A DNA stretch of 64,000 bases, taken from contig JACMZG010001913.1 of NCBI GenBank assembly GCA_018340805.1, forward strand, positions 21,542,048 through 21,606,047, read 5' to 3'. Made by a program: the position numbers and the translations under genes. Positions 1 through 10,462 of the stretch are shown here, piece after piece. A model generated the notes under the pieces. The model ran no database searches. It had not been told where the DNA came from and worked only from the letters and a program-made list of their open reading frames with translations. This stretch comes from Microvelia longipes. Taxonomy: Eukaryota > Arthropoda > Insecta > Hemiptera > Veliidae. The first letter of the stretch is position 1. Each line of letters opens with the position of its first letter.

Positions 1-2143
1 GACTTCAAATATGTATAGAGTTGGGGATTACGTGTATTTTGAGACGACCTCAACTTCGCCTTATCAGATACGAAGGATAGAAGAATTAAACAAAACTTCG
101 AGCGGGAATGTAGAGGCTAAAGTTATGTGCTTTTTTAGAAGACGTGATTTACCTAGCACTTTAGTAAGTTTGGCTGATAAACACCATTTCACTTTGGAGC
201 AGGAAGGTCAGCTTAATGATAAGGAAGATCTGAGCCATCAACAGAAGCACCAGATAAAGCACCGAGAATTGTTTCTGTCCAGGCAGTTGGAAACTCTCCC
301 TGCAACTCACATTCGTGGCAAATGTTCAGTGACGTTATTGAATGAAACTGAATCATTCCTGAGTTACATCAACAATGATGATATGTTTTTTTACTGTTTA
401 GTTTTTGATCCTTCTCAAAGAACACTACTGGCCGATAAGGGTGAGATCAGAGTTGGAAGCCGTTATCAAGCCGATATGCAATTATTACTTAGCGATGAAC
501 CAGATAACCGTAATTTGGAAGATTTAGAGACTTTGGTTTGGACTCCGGAACATAATCTAACTGATCGACAAATCGATCAGTTTTTAGTTACCGCAAGATC
601 AATCGGTACATTTGCACGCGCTTTAGATTGTACCAGTTCGGTGAAACAACCGAGTTTGCATATGAGTGCTGCTGCAGCTTCTCGTGATATTACTCTATTC
701 CATGCTATGGATACACTACACACACACAAATATACAGTTAGTGATGCTGTTACTTCATTGGTTCCACCTACTGGCCCTGTGCTTTGCAGAGATGAAATGG
801 AAGAGTGGTCCGCTTCCGAGGCAAATCTATTTGAAGAGGCTTTAGAGAAATACGGTAAAGACTTTAATGATATTAGACATGACTTTTTACCTTGGAAATC
901 TTTGAAAAATATTATTGAGTATTATTATATGTGGAAAACCACTGATAGGTATGTTCAGCAGAAAAGGGTTAAAGCTGTGGAGGCTGAAAGTAAACTTAAA
1001 CAAGTTTATATACCGAATTATTCCAAAGACCACTCGACTAAAGGTATAATGAATGGATCTGCTGAGATAATTATAGGTAGCCGACCCTGTGAGTCATGTG
1101 GAACTAATTCATCTAGCCAGTGGTACACGTGGGGGCAAACTCAGAGTAAGTTGTGCAACACCTGTTGGAATTATTGGAAGAAGTATGGTGGTCTCAAGAA
1201 ACCCTCTACTCTTGGTGAACCTGAACTAAAGAAGAAAAGCGATAATTTAAGTGACGACGAAAGATGCATGAATCCTATGAGCACACACAGACCTCATCGT
1301 TGCAGTATTATAGGGTGTGCTAAGGAGTTTAAAGTCAAAGCGCAGCTAGTCAGGCACTATGCTAGTGCTCATGGATTAGCTATCAGGCAAGGATCACCGA
1401 AACCTGTTATGAAAACACGAACTGCTTTCTATTTAGCTACAACTCTAACAACCAAAGTTTCGAGAAGAGTTTGTAAAGCTATATTGAAACCGAGACGTGC
1501 TGCCAGATCGCCATTTAAGGCTATCGACATTGCTGCAATTAAACAAGAGAGTACTGTTAAATTAATGGGACGAAACATTAATGAAATGAAACACGTTTTA
1601 GGACCTTTGAAAGAGAGAGGCAGTGTTACTGCCATAGCTACACGTTTGGCAATTATTGGAAGGTATGAGTTGAAAATACCAGAGTGGTTAGCTCCGACAG
1701 AAAAGAGTAAAATCCCTAAAAGTGAACGAATTGCGTTCCCAAAACCACCTAAAGCTCCCGACGGTAGTTTAATGTATGAAAGGATTCCTAACAAGGGTGA
1801 AGCCGTTTTATCAATTAAAAGAAAATATGAAGAAATTGATGGTGTAGACTTAAGTTTTCATACAATACCTGGTGGTGCTGTGAAGAAAGTCACTAAAGTA
1901 GGTGTTGGTGGCACCCGGACTGTTATTAATCATTTGAATGGTAAAATTCGAGCTGCTGCTCTCGCTAGATCTGGTCGCAAGCAAGTCATTGCTTGGATGG
2001 ACGCCCCCGATGATGTATATTTTAAATCGACTGATGTTACCAAGAAACTTCGACGGAGATTGACTTCGGTGGAGATGAGAAGAGCTGCAAGAAAACCATG
2101 GAGAAAACTTAATTTGGATGAAGTGTTTATGATGATAGATTGA
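1..2143 (+). CDS. MTA: MTA-family NuRD subunit (metastasis-associated protein), single exon
   Basis: Seen: a 710-residue open frame from the ATG at 11 with the full MTA layout: BAH (about 1-145), ELM2 (about 145-205, with RYQAD and IGTFARALD), SANT (about 265-320, [20 protein letters not shown]), GATA-type finger (C360, C363, C382, C385), a C2H2 finger (C431, C436, H449, H455) and a basic C-tail (EMRRAARKP, 688-696) like the RBBP4-binding tail of vertebrate MTA1. Known: MTA proteins bind HDAC1/2 through ELM2-SANT and scaffold the NuRD chromatin complex in the nucleus. Length is near that of human MTA1 (about 715). Start: human MTA1 has four residues before MYRVGDY. Here the codons before 11 read T-S-N and base 1 is g, which fits the last base of an ATG just outside the window, so the CDS is probably cut by two bases. 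Odd: no intron in a gene of this size. Stop TGA at 2141-2143. Confidence 0.95.
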   Translation, partial: TSNMYRVGDYVYFETTSTSPYQIRRIEELNKTSSGNVEAKVMCFFRRRDLPSTLVSLADKHHFTLEQEGQLNDKEDLSHQQKHQIKHRELFLSRQLETLPATHIRGKCSVTLLNETESFLSYINNDDMFFYCLVFDPSQRTLLADKGEIRVGSRYQADMQLLLSDEPDNRNLEDLETLVWTPEHNLTDRQIDQFLVTARSIGTFARALDCTSSVKQPSLHMSAAAASRDITLFHAMDTLHTHKYTVSDAVTSLVPPTGPVLCRDEMEEWSASEANLFEEALEKYGKDFNDIRHDFLPWKSLKNIIEYYYMWKTTDRYVQQKRVKAVEAESKLKQVYIPNYSKDHSTKGIMNGSAEIIIGSRPCESCGTNSSSQWYTWGQTQSKLCNTCWNYWKKYGGLKKPSTLGEPELKKKSDNLSDDERCMNPMSTHRPHRCSIIGCAKEFKVKAQLVRHYASAHGLAIRQGSPKPVMKTRTAFYLATTLTTKVSRRVCKAILKPRRAARSPFKAIDIAAIKQESTVKLMGRNINEMKHVLGPLKERGSVTAIATRLAIIGRYELKIPEWLAPTEKSKIPKSERIAFPKPPKAPDGSLMYERIPNKGEAVLSIKRKYEEIDGVDLSFHTIPGGAVKKVTKVGVGGTRTVINHLNGKIRAAALARSGRKQVIAWMDAPDDVYFKSTDVTKKLRRRLTSVEMRRAARKPWRKLNLDEVFMMID

Positions 2144-2390
2144 TATCAACCATCACCGTGGATTCGACAGACTTATTAATCTATTCATCCATACATTTAA
2201 ATCTCTTTGAATGAACTATCTCCTTCATAGATGACTTGAATATTGTAAAAAGATTGGCACTAAATAGTTTGTCAATATATCCATAGCAATAAAAAAATAT
2301 TACAGCTTAGAGGTCAACTAACAAAATATGAAAATTCGAAGTGTCTCTCTCTACATTTTCTCAACCAGTTTCAAGAAATAAAACCTTACG
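2144..2390 (+). promoter_or_regulatory. MTA 3' untranslated region with candidate poly(A) signals
   Basis: AATAAA hexamers occur at 2288-2293 and 2377-2382, 145 and 234 bases after the MTA stop. Either could end the transcript. No genomic poly(A) tract follows, so there is no direct sign of a retrocopied tail. Confidence 0.45.
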
Positions 2391-5300
2391 CAATCCCTTC
2401 TATTATGTTTAATTTTCACACCAATAAAATATGGCATGATGAGCGTCATCAGACATTAGTGATACATTTATTGATGATAAATGAAAATTTATGAAGTTAA
2501 ATGCATGAAGTTTGGTATAATTTTTCCAATTTCTATAATTAGTTGTAGACCTCTAGTTATTTTATCTACCAATGTTGTAAATAATTAATGTGGTTTGCTG
2601 TAATATAAGAACAAATTTTATTATTTTTGATATGATTTGTTTAATATTTTTTTAATTTTAAATTTTTCGCATGATAAAGAAAAAAATAATTTGAACAAAC
2701 GAATCAAATTATTTATTTGTTCCATCATTAAAATATTTTTAGGAGTCGAGTAATTGTTTGTTTATACGTTTCTATTTAGAATAAAGCAATTTTTAGTGTT
2801 ATTGATTTTATTTTTAAAGGTTATTTCAATTTATTGTATTTTGATTCGTTTAAGAAAGGTTGAATGTAAAAAAATTGCATCGAGCTTGTTTAATGAAATT
2901 GAATGTTTATGGAAATGTGTATTTTTTATATTCTGGGGTTCGGTATAGTTTCTGGAGGTTATTGCCATGGAAGTTTAGGTTTTTGTGGTATATGACTGCT
3001 GGCAATGTAGAAAGCACTGTAATTCCATCCATGATGTTCTACATCCATGAATGTGCTTCTCATAGTGGAAGCAAAACATTGGCTTATTCATCTAGCTTAA
3101 CTTGTTTATCGCTGGAAGGCCTATAGACCATATCTTTAATTTCTAGACTCATTAACTTTTTATCTTGAAAAAATTAACAAAAGAAATAAGTTAGATTCAA
3201 AGTTCAGGAATCTGAGAATTCAGTCTGATTAATTCAAAATCAGAATCTCTCTGATTTGTTTTATAAATTAGATTGAACAAGCTGCTGATGTCAATCAGCT
3301 TGGAGAAACATACCCTAACTAAATTGTCCGGTGTTTAAGTCATAACTCGAGTGTAATAGATATTTCTTTCTCAAATATGAGTCTCCTACTTCTAGATACA
3401 TAGTTATAATTTTGAGTTTGGTAGAAGCTAATAACTGAGAAAAGTTTATTTATTTTTTACCTCTGACTTTCAATAAGTTAAAAGGGGTTTTTTATGTGTT
3501 AAACTATTTTTATGCATTGGAGATGTCTTAAAAATAAGAGTAATTTTAAGTTTTGCTCCCGAAACATGAATTCTCAATCACATTTCCATATTGAATGTAT
3601 GTCATTTATCAGTCAAAACCAACTACTAGCATTGTTAATATATTTTATATTTTTTTGTTTTTATAATTTTAGCCACTAAAATTGATTTATTATTTAAAGA
3701 AACTACAATTTTAGGTTAACTTTCTTAAAATATTGTGTATTTGTTTGTCTTATTTATGTTAATGTATAACTTTACTTAAAAACTATAAGAAAGATAGTTT
3801 GTACTAGTAATAAATAAAGATATTTGATTGACTGCTTCATTTTAAGTTTGACGTGATCTTTTTATTGATATGAATTCAATTGTTTTATGAACTCTAGTTA
3901 TTGACAGTAATGGGTAGGGTATGAACTAGTAAGAGCCATCAAATATTATTAATAAAATAGCTTTTTGCTATTTTATTTTGCTTTGTCTAATTTGTGCATT
4001 ATTAAATCTGTTTTTTTCACATCATGCATCATTGGTGCCAGTAAACTAATCCACTTATAGCTCATAGTAGAATAGAAACAACTAACGACTTAATGTATTT
4101 TAGGCTGTCTAAACAAAATTTGACCAAAAATTAAATTTTTGGTCGCCAGGGGTACTTTAGCGGCTTGAGTTATTGCAGAGGAAGTTTCTGCAAATTCGTA
4201 CAAAACAATTGTGAAAAAATTAAAACTTTCTTTCTTGGTCGAAAATAAAACCAATATTTTGTGGTGGTTTGTTTGCCCAATATTTTTGACAGTTTGTTAC
4301 TCAATATTTTTACAGTTGACATCCATATTTCAGTATCTTAAGAGACTTGCAGCCATTTTTAAAATCGAGTTTTAAGAACTGGCCCAAGGTTTTAATGGAA
4401 GTCGAATCACTTGTTATTCGTAGCTCAATTCCATTCTAATTGAGCTACTTATTATATTAGCTACCTATTTTAACTAACTAGGCTAACCCTGTTAATAAAA
4501 ATTATCCAATCTATTTTTTTAGTACCACTTTAGCAACTTGTTTGGTGATATTTTTACTGGTTTATGCTTGTTTTACCCATTTGTTTTCTTGTCTATGACT
4601 GTTTTTTAATGATATTTTAATATTTTATGACTTTTAATACTTAAAATAGTGAAACAATATTGTAAATATTATTTTGCGTCATGTCAGACCAATTTTAGAC
4701 TGGTGAAGGCTTAACTATGAATGTAAATAGCCTAAATATCCCCTAATAATTGAATTGTTTCTTATTTAATTCTTTGCTTTGACAGTGTTGACATTTTCTT
4801 ATTTTTCATCTGAAATTAAAGTCAGTTGACAAAGTTGACTGATGAAGCATGGAAATCTAATTAGAGCAAATACAGTCAGTTTTCATTATATTAGAACCCT
4901 TTATTTATTTGTATTGTCAGGAAACAATGAATAAAGGGATTATGCCACCAGACTGTACCATGTTTCCTTGGGTGACCTTATAAAAAAAATCATGTATATA
5001 TTTTAATTTGTTTAGTGAGTTATTAATATTTTTTTATTGTCTTAAACAACTATAAAATAAATAATAAGTTATAGATTATAAATAATTTATTTGTCCATAA
5101 AGAAAACACTTGAATAGAATATAAAACTTGATTTTAATCCAAATATTTTTAATATTTAGATGTAAGACAAGTAATTTTTAAATGTTTTAGTAATTCATAA
5201 TTTTTAAACAATTTATTTGTATAAAAAATCAATCATAAAATAAGAAATAAAAATACTGTATAAAAGTATTTTTTGAGTTTATTTATTTCCCTTTATTTAT

Positions 5301-5760
5301 TTTTGTGGTTTTATCCACAATCAAAGAGAGGAGATAAAACAGTGAGGAAGATGGGTAACTGAGAAGAATCAAACAGTAGGGCTTAATTTTTTTGAAAAAA
5401 TTAAAATTAAAAGAAAAATGATTGCTAAACAAATTTTAATTGTTCATTCTATATCCATCTTGAAAGAGAGCCGCTTCCCTTTTTGAGGTCGTTAAAGTTT
5501 TAGTATTTATACTGACTTTTGAAACCATGGAGGTTTGAGGTTCGCTTCCCAGATTATGCTCTCAGTTTTTATAAGATTATTGTTCAAATAAATTATCACC
5601 AACTTTAGAGTAGGCTTTGCCTCCAACTGTTGCCTCTACCACATAAGGTGGTTACTGTAGGGGTTACCTTTGATGAGTTGCAAAGCTTTAAACGGGCTAT
5701 AATAATAATAATCTGTCTAGAAAAAATTGATTCTGTAGTAAGGAATTGAATTTTATTTTA
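2391..5760. other. AT-rich intergenic sequence between MTA and MTRFR
   Basis: No supported gene. The short open frames near 2.75-3.13 kb are AT-biased and have no family signature. A perfect short palindrome with 11-bp arms (GACCAAAAATT) lies at 4122-4144. A run TTTTATTTTACAG ending at 5763 looks like a 3' splice site just upstream of the MTRFR start, so a 5' UTR exon may lie in this interval. Confidence 0.5.
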
Positions 5761-5812
5761 CAGAAAGGACAAGAATTTTTGAAATTAAAAAGAGTTGTTT
5801 AAAAGCGGAAGA

Positions 5813-6104
5813 ATGTTAATTTTTGTTTCATCAGCTGCAGCAAAAATATTTAAATTGATCCCTACAAGATCAAATTTTGAATTAAACCAGAATTTAAAAA
5901 ATCTCACCTTTGCTAAATTCATTGCTCATCCAGTTCAGTTGAACTCTAATACTGATATTCGACGGAGTTTTCATATAGATCGATCTAAAGTACCCAAGAT
6001 AGTTGAAGATGAACTAGAAGAAAGATTTGTGAGAGGCAGTGGACCTGGAGGACAGAATGTTAACAAAACTGCTAATTGTGTTGTTCTTAAACATCTACCG
6101 ACAG
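5813..6104 (+). CDS. MTRFR: MTRFR (C12orf65-like) mitochondrial release-factor-like protein, exon 1a with GGQ
   Basis: Seen: ATG at 5813 opens an N-terminus rich in basic and hydroxyl residues, like a mitochondrial targeting peptide. The RF-1 catalytic core follows: HIDRSKVPK, then GSGPGGQNVNKT (GGQ at residues 79-81), then [11 protein letters not shown]. The exon ends ACAG|GTAA at 6104/6105 in phase 1. Joined to the exon at 11410, it gives a 171-residue protein (human MTRFR about 166). Known: MTRFR is a codon-independent peptidyl-tRNA hydrolase-type rescue factor of mitochondrial ribosomes, and the GGQ glutamine is essential for hydrolysis in this superfamily. A TTG 18 bases upstream is also open, but ATG is preferred. 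A possible 3' splice site at 5762-5763 would make the first exon 5' UTR only. Confidence 0.9.
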
Positions 6105-6670
6105 GTAATTTATGGTCGTCTTCTACTATCAATTCAAATGTGTTATATTAATTGATATATTATGTCATATTCTGAGATCTCAGGGGTGAGTTTTTAAGTC
6201 TTATGATTATGGACTAATTTTTTATAGGATTTACAGGACCATAGGGTCGAAAACGTAAAGTCTGGTGATATAATCAGGGGCTGGACAATACATTGATTCA
6301 GCAATATTTTAAAATTATTATTTATTTAACAAAAACTGTACAATTTTTTTTAATAAGAGCTTAACAATAATTAAAATGCAAATATTTTACATGATACATA
6401 CATTTTTAATAAAAATTATACTATACAGGTTCAAAACAACAAATTATAACTAATTTCTTTTTAAAAATTCTGATAAAAGTCGTAGCATTGAAGAAATCAA
6501 ACATTTTAGTCCTGGTCAGTATTTGCTGACGTAGCTTCATTTTCAAGATACAGTCCATCGAAATATCATTGACCCTTTCTCTCTAAACTTTCTAGCACTC
6601 ATTATATTTCTTATAACTTTATATCTTGAATACAAAAAGATGTAGGTAAAGAATGACCAGAACTATAATA

Positions 6671-7581
6671 CGACACACGGCTTAAATCAATTGACAGCCC
6701 GCCAAAATCTCAATGCTTTCAACCTTCTTTTTTTAATAAAAAAATCCCTTTTTTTATGTAACAAAAAAAATTCCCTACCAACACTGAAAGTCAGGTTATG
6801 TTTTGAATTTTATTATTTGTTTTTATTTGATATCGTATTTTTTTATTTTTAAAAATGATTTATTTAGTTTTTGAGAAGGAATATTATTGTATCTTATAAA
6901 TTTACCAACTAAGTGTTGCTTTAAATTTGTTCGGGAAGTATGAATTAAGTGGAGTTAAAGTTGTTAATTACGTAATGCAATGGATCATAATAGTTCTTTG
7001 ATAAAAGTTTGACGATTTAAATAAATTGTCAGCTATAATTATATTTTTTCAAAACAAACTGCTTTTTTGTGTCAAGTTTGTATAATTGAATGCGTATTGT
7101 TTCATATTATAAAAATAATATGACACAATATGCATTCAAGCCTTAAAGAGTCAAGACTGTCATCTATTGAAAGACATGGCATTTTCAAAAAAATGCTGTC
7201 TTTTGGTTGACAGAGCACAGAACCTGCCCTGTACTCAAATTCAAGAAATGCTTGAAGAATACGTCAATGTCCATGCGTCAAATATAGACAACTCAGATCA
7301 TATTACAACTTTGCAATAATTGGATAAATTGAACAGATTGGAATGAAACGAAACGAAATCAAACAGATCAATATGCACAATGAGGGAAATAAAAGCGACG
7401 CGAGGTTACAAATATTTACAACCAGTGTTGCCTTTTTATGATTTTATTTACGAAAAAGGTACTTTTTTATACCGAGGTTGGCATGAGGTGGAGGGGGAAA
7501 GAGCAGGGTCGGTCTGAACCTATAGAATTCTTTCCCTCACAGATTTTTGGCGCGCTGTCAATTGATTTTAGCCGTGTGTCG
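6671..7581. mobile_element. 0.9-kb DNA transposon remnant with about 40-bp terminal inverted repeats
   Basis: The left end CGACACACGGCT and its reverse complement at the right end open inverted repeats matching over about 40 bp (both contain AATCAATTGACAGC). TA flanks both sides (6669-6670 and 7582-7583), suggesting a Tc1/mariner-type duplication, though the match may extend a few bases outward. No transposase is recognisable. A 47-codon frame from an ATG at 7175 (MAFSKKCC...) with low AT bias lies inside and is unidentified. Confidence 0.75.
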
Positions 7582-8322
7582 TACTATAAAAATGTTTATT
7601 TTCTCAAGTACCACTAGTTTTAAAAATAAAATAGTTGTAATAATTTGAAAATTTAGCGGTCAACCCCCATATCAAATCACCAGACTTATGGTTTTCTTGC
7701 TCTACTCTATGATTCTGTAACTTGTATAATAAAACATCTTACAAATTTTGTGATATAGAAAAACACATCAGGGCTCCTGGACTGTCATATCTTTAAATTT
7801 ATTTTAATTTGATTTTTGTATGTTGGTATAGTATAGTGTTGTATTCCATGTAAAATAGCTAATATCCGACTATATACAACAATAGTCTATCTGCCCTTTT
7901 CAATTCAATATGATTTTCTATAAATCAATGGCGTAAGTGAAACTTTAAGTCAACTTTTCTGCTATGTAAGTAGCGAAGTCAACTAAAAAGTTTTAATATT
8001 AGACCATTGGGATGCTTAATATTGAAAATAGGGCTAGAACAACTGACAAGGAAAAATTGCTTTTAATATACTTTAAAGAGTTCAATTAAGTTTTAGATTA
8101 TGGTATGATTTTTTTCTAAACTGCAATCACAGGATTATTTCTCTAAAGAGTCTTACCAAGTCACTAAAACTACTCTAAGGCCTTTATTCAAAGACATTTA
8201 CCTTACCTATTCCTTAAGGATGCCTAAAAGCTTCCATAAGAATATCTAAAGGTATTCTGAACCGTGGAGGTAGTGATTAAATAAATAAAGCAACCGTCTC
8301 TCCACAAATGTAAAAACTATGT

Positions 8323-8366
8323 TTACAAAGCCGGCTTTCGACTGTTAACAGCCATCATCAGTGCCT
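8323..8366 (-). ncRNA. Hammerhead-ribozyme-like motif, left arm
   Basis: On the minus strand: CTGATGA (8355-8361), a stem II from GGCTG and CAGTC, GAAA (8336-8339), a stem III palindrome GCCGGC closed by A-U, then U at the cleavage position. All conserved core bases are present. Stem I pairing looks short (about 3 bp), so activity is uncertain. Confidence 0.55.
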
Positions 8367-8630
8367 ACCAACAATGTAAAAACATAATAAGATAAACTAA
8401 GTACAAAGTTAAATAAAACAAGGTCAAAAGATAAAAATAACAGTACAAAATATAAAAAATGTATAAAATAACATAACAAAAAACATAAAAAATCAAAAAC
8501 CCAATTACTGTAGAGAAGCGAGAAAGGAAGAAAATATACACTATATCATGTACTGTTATTTTTATCTTTTGACCTTGTTTTATTTATCTTTGTACTTAGT
8601 TTATCTTATTATGTTTTTACATTGTTGGTA

Positions 8631-8675
8631 GGCGCTGATGATGGCTGTTAACAGTCGAAAGCCGGCTTTGTAAAT
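8631..8675 (+). ncRNA. Hammerhead-ribozyme-like motif, right arm
   Basis: Mirror copy of the left-arm motif: CTGATGA at 8635-8641, GAAA at 8657-8660, palindromic stem III GCCGGC. Every core position matches the hammerhead consensus CUGANGA...GAAA...UH. Confidence 0.55.
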
Positions 8676-8720
8676 ATAGTTTTTACATTTGTGGAGAGAC
8701 GGTTGCTTTATTTATTTAAT

Positions 8721-9000
8721 ATCTAAAGGCTTCCTTAAGGATATCTAATGGCTTCCATATGGGTACCTAAAGGCTTCCTTAAAGATAACTAAAAGCTTCC
8801 ATAAGGATATCTAAAGGCTTCCATAATGATATCTAAAGGCTTCCATAATGATATCTAAAGGCTTCCTTAAGGATATCTAAAAGCTTTCTTAAGGATACAT
8901 AAAAGCTTCCTTAAGGATACCTAATGGCTTCTATGTAGATACCTACCTAAAAGCTTCTTTAAGAAGCCATTAAAGCATCCTAAAGTAGACCTAAAACTAG
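8721..9000. repeat. About 20-bp minisatellite inside the Harbinger-like MITE
   Basis: More than ten imperfect tandem copies of a unit close to ATCTAAAGGCTTCCTTAAGG, with CCATAATGAT and CCATAAGGAT variants. Related units continue on the left of the nested foldback (8210-8255), so the array predates that insertion. Confidence 0.85.
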
Positions 9001-9750
9001 ATTAAAATGTATAGCATCTCCTAAACTCTTACTTAAAGGAAGCCTTTACATCTGCTTAAGGATTCCTTAAGAAAATCTTACGGTATAGGTAAGGGAAAAT
9101 GTCTTTGAATATGGGCCTAATACTTGTAACAATTAATTGTGGCTGTATTGCTGAATCAAACAGTCAAAAAAGGGATTAGTCTATGTTGGATAGATATATC
9201 TAATATTTAATTACTGTATAGGATGAATTTGACATTGGGTTTGTTATATTATATTTTTATTATATTATATCAAAAATATGCGTTAAGTAATTAAATATAA
9301 GAAGCTATTGGACGAATGTATTTGAAGACAAAATGTATTACTGTTCTATAGTTAGTCAATCAATCTAAAATCATGTATTACAGAATAACAAATATAGTCT
9401 TCAATTTTTCTATTTTTACTTCTAAAACAAGTCCCATTAAAAGGTATTACAAATATTTTACCAAAAATACTGATAAAATTTGGTAGATCATTACCAGAGA
9501 ATTATCAATGGTTTATCAGTACCAAAGTTTTACTGTAACCATTAGCAACTATGTGTTGTCAATTTAATGGGATAATACACTACAGTCTAGTGGGTCATTT
9601 TTGATAAAACTATGGTCTTTCAAAGTGTGATTTACAAAGGTCTTCTATATCAGCACCTGATAAGCTGAATAATGTCCATTAATATACATTCTGTTAAATA
9701 AACTTTTAATTAGATATGTAAATTATAAGCACTAGTGGATTTTATACCAT

Positions 9751-10059
9751 AAGGATGTAAATAGAAGTCTATCCACGAATAAATTTCAACCAATGTAATG
9801 ATGACAAAACCGGCTTTCAACCTAATACAGGTCATCCTCAGTGCTGGTGAGTAGAAGCTAATTTTTCCTCTTGAGTCTTGTTAAAAGATTTGAGACGGGA
9901 GGTAGTCTTGCATCCAGTCTCAAATCTTGTAACTAGACTCAAGAAAAATCAGCTTCTTCACACCGGCACTGAGGATGACTTGTATTAGGTTAAAAGCCGG
10001 TTTTGTCATCATTACCTTGGTTGAAATTTATTTGTGGATAGACTTTTATTTACATCCTT
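9751..10059. mobile_element. Second foldback element with hammerhead-like arms
   Basis: Inverted arms begin AAGGATGTAAATA on the left and end with its complement at 10059. Each arm is about 145 bp and contains TCTATCCAC, ACCGGCTTT and TCATCCTCAGTGC. The arms share architecture with the 8.3-kb foldback (CCGGCTTT palindrome, ATCNTCAG) but differ in sequence, so this is a separate subfamily. It sits in the MTRFR intron, 0.2 kb before exon 1b. Confidence 0.8.
9803..9845 (-). ncRNA. Hammerhead-ribozyme-like motif with intact core
   Basis: Minus strand: CTGAGGA (rc of 9835-9841), stem II GACCT/AGGTT, GAAA (9815-9818), stem III AGCCGGTT, then U. The right-arm copy (9966-10005, plus strand) has AAAA instead of GAAA and is probably inactive. 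Confidence 0.5.
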
Positions 10060-10261
10060 TTATTTAGATATTTTATTAAACCTTAGATATTCTAGTTTAA
10101 AAATATCAATAATTCTAGCTAATTAAATTTTATTAATATCAATTGCTTTAAAGAAGAAAAAAAGATTAGAATGATAAAAAAAAATTGTCCGACTATTTGG
10201 TTTTTGATACTCAGTTGATGTTATGGTTTATCTTTTTAAAACCTATTTTTTATATAACTAG

Positions 10262-10462
10262 GTTGCTCTCACTTTGGCTGCTCTTATAATTTGATAAAAA
10301 ACTATGCTACCATATTGTCAAGAAATATTCATGTAGATCGATCAAATGTACCAAAATTAAAGGAGGACGAAATAGAAGAGCAATTTGTGAGGGGAAGTGG
10401 CCCTGGAGGCTCTAATGTTAATAAAACAGCTAACTGTGTTGTCCTTAAACACCTTCCTACAG
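10262..10462 (+). CDS. MTRFR: MTRFR duplicated catalytic exon 1b, GGQ replaced by GGS
   Basis: Seen: from HVDRSNVPK to HLPT this exon is collinear with exon 1a without an indel, and it ends with the same ACAG|GTAA donor in the same phase 1 (10462/10463). Over 44 aligned codons, 20 are identical, 17 differ silently and 7 change the residue, a pattern of constraint on the protein. The catalytic triplet reads [15 protein letters not shown] to TCT differs at all three bases. No in-frame ATG precedes it after the stop at 10255, so it needs a 5' exon. An acceptor-like TATAACTAG ends at 10261 and would give an open 67-codon exon entered in phase 1; a second AG at 10321-10322 is possible. It would splice to the exon at 11410. 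Inference: alternative exon encoding a catalytically altered isoform. Its 5' boundary and whether it is expressed are unknown. Confidence 0.65.

Larger units (their letters stand above)
8276..8720. mobile_element. Foldback element with a hammerhead-like motif in each arm
   Basis: Two arms of 171 bp (8276-8446 and 8550-8720) are inverted copies with only about three mismatches, so the insertion is young. The ends read ATTAAATAAATAAAGC. Each arm has GCxCTGATGA, a stem II around CTGTTAACAG, GAAA and the palindrome GCCGGC followed by TTT. It sits inside the Harbinger-like MITE. No coding sequence. By motif it resembles the terminal repeats of Penelope-like elements, but no reverse transcriptase is present, so the class is inferred. 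Confidence 0.8.
8179..9117. mobile_element. PIF/Harbinger-like MITE with TAA target duplication
   Basis: Ends are GGCCTTTATTCAAAGACATT (left) and, reverse-complemented, GGCCCATATTCAAAGACATT (right). The inverted match runs about 40 bp and includes CTTACCTAT. TAA flanks both ends (8176-8178 and 9118-9120). A 3-bp TWA duplication with GG-starting termini is typical of PIF/Harbinger. No transposase frame is present. The element is interrupted by a foldback (8276-8720) and contains a minisatellite. Confidence 0.8.

Noticed and set aside
1429..2149. Minus-strand open frames inside MTA
   Set aside because: Shadows of a strongly coding plus-strand gene.
4833..4860. CTGATGA followed by GGAAA resembling a hammerhead core
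   Set aside because: There is no room for a stem II and no stem III; chance match.
5535..5560. GAGGTTCGCTTCCCAG resembling a tRNA T-arm
   Set aside because: No A box, acceptor stem or anticodon arm at the right distance.
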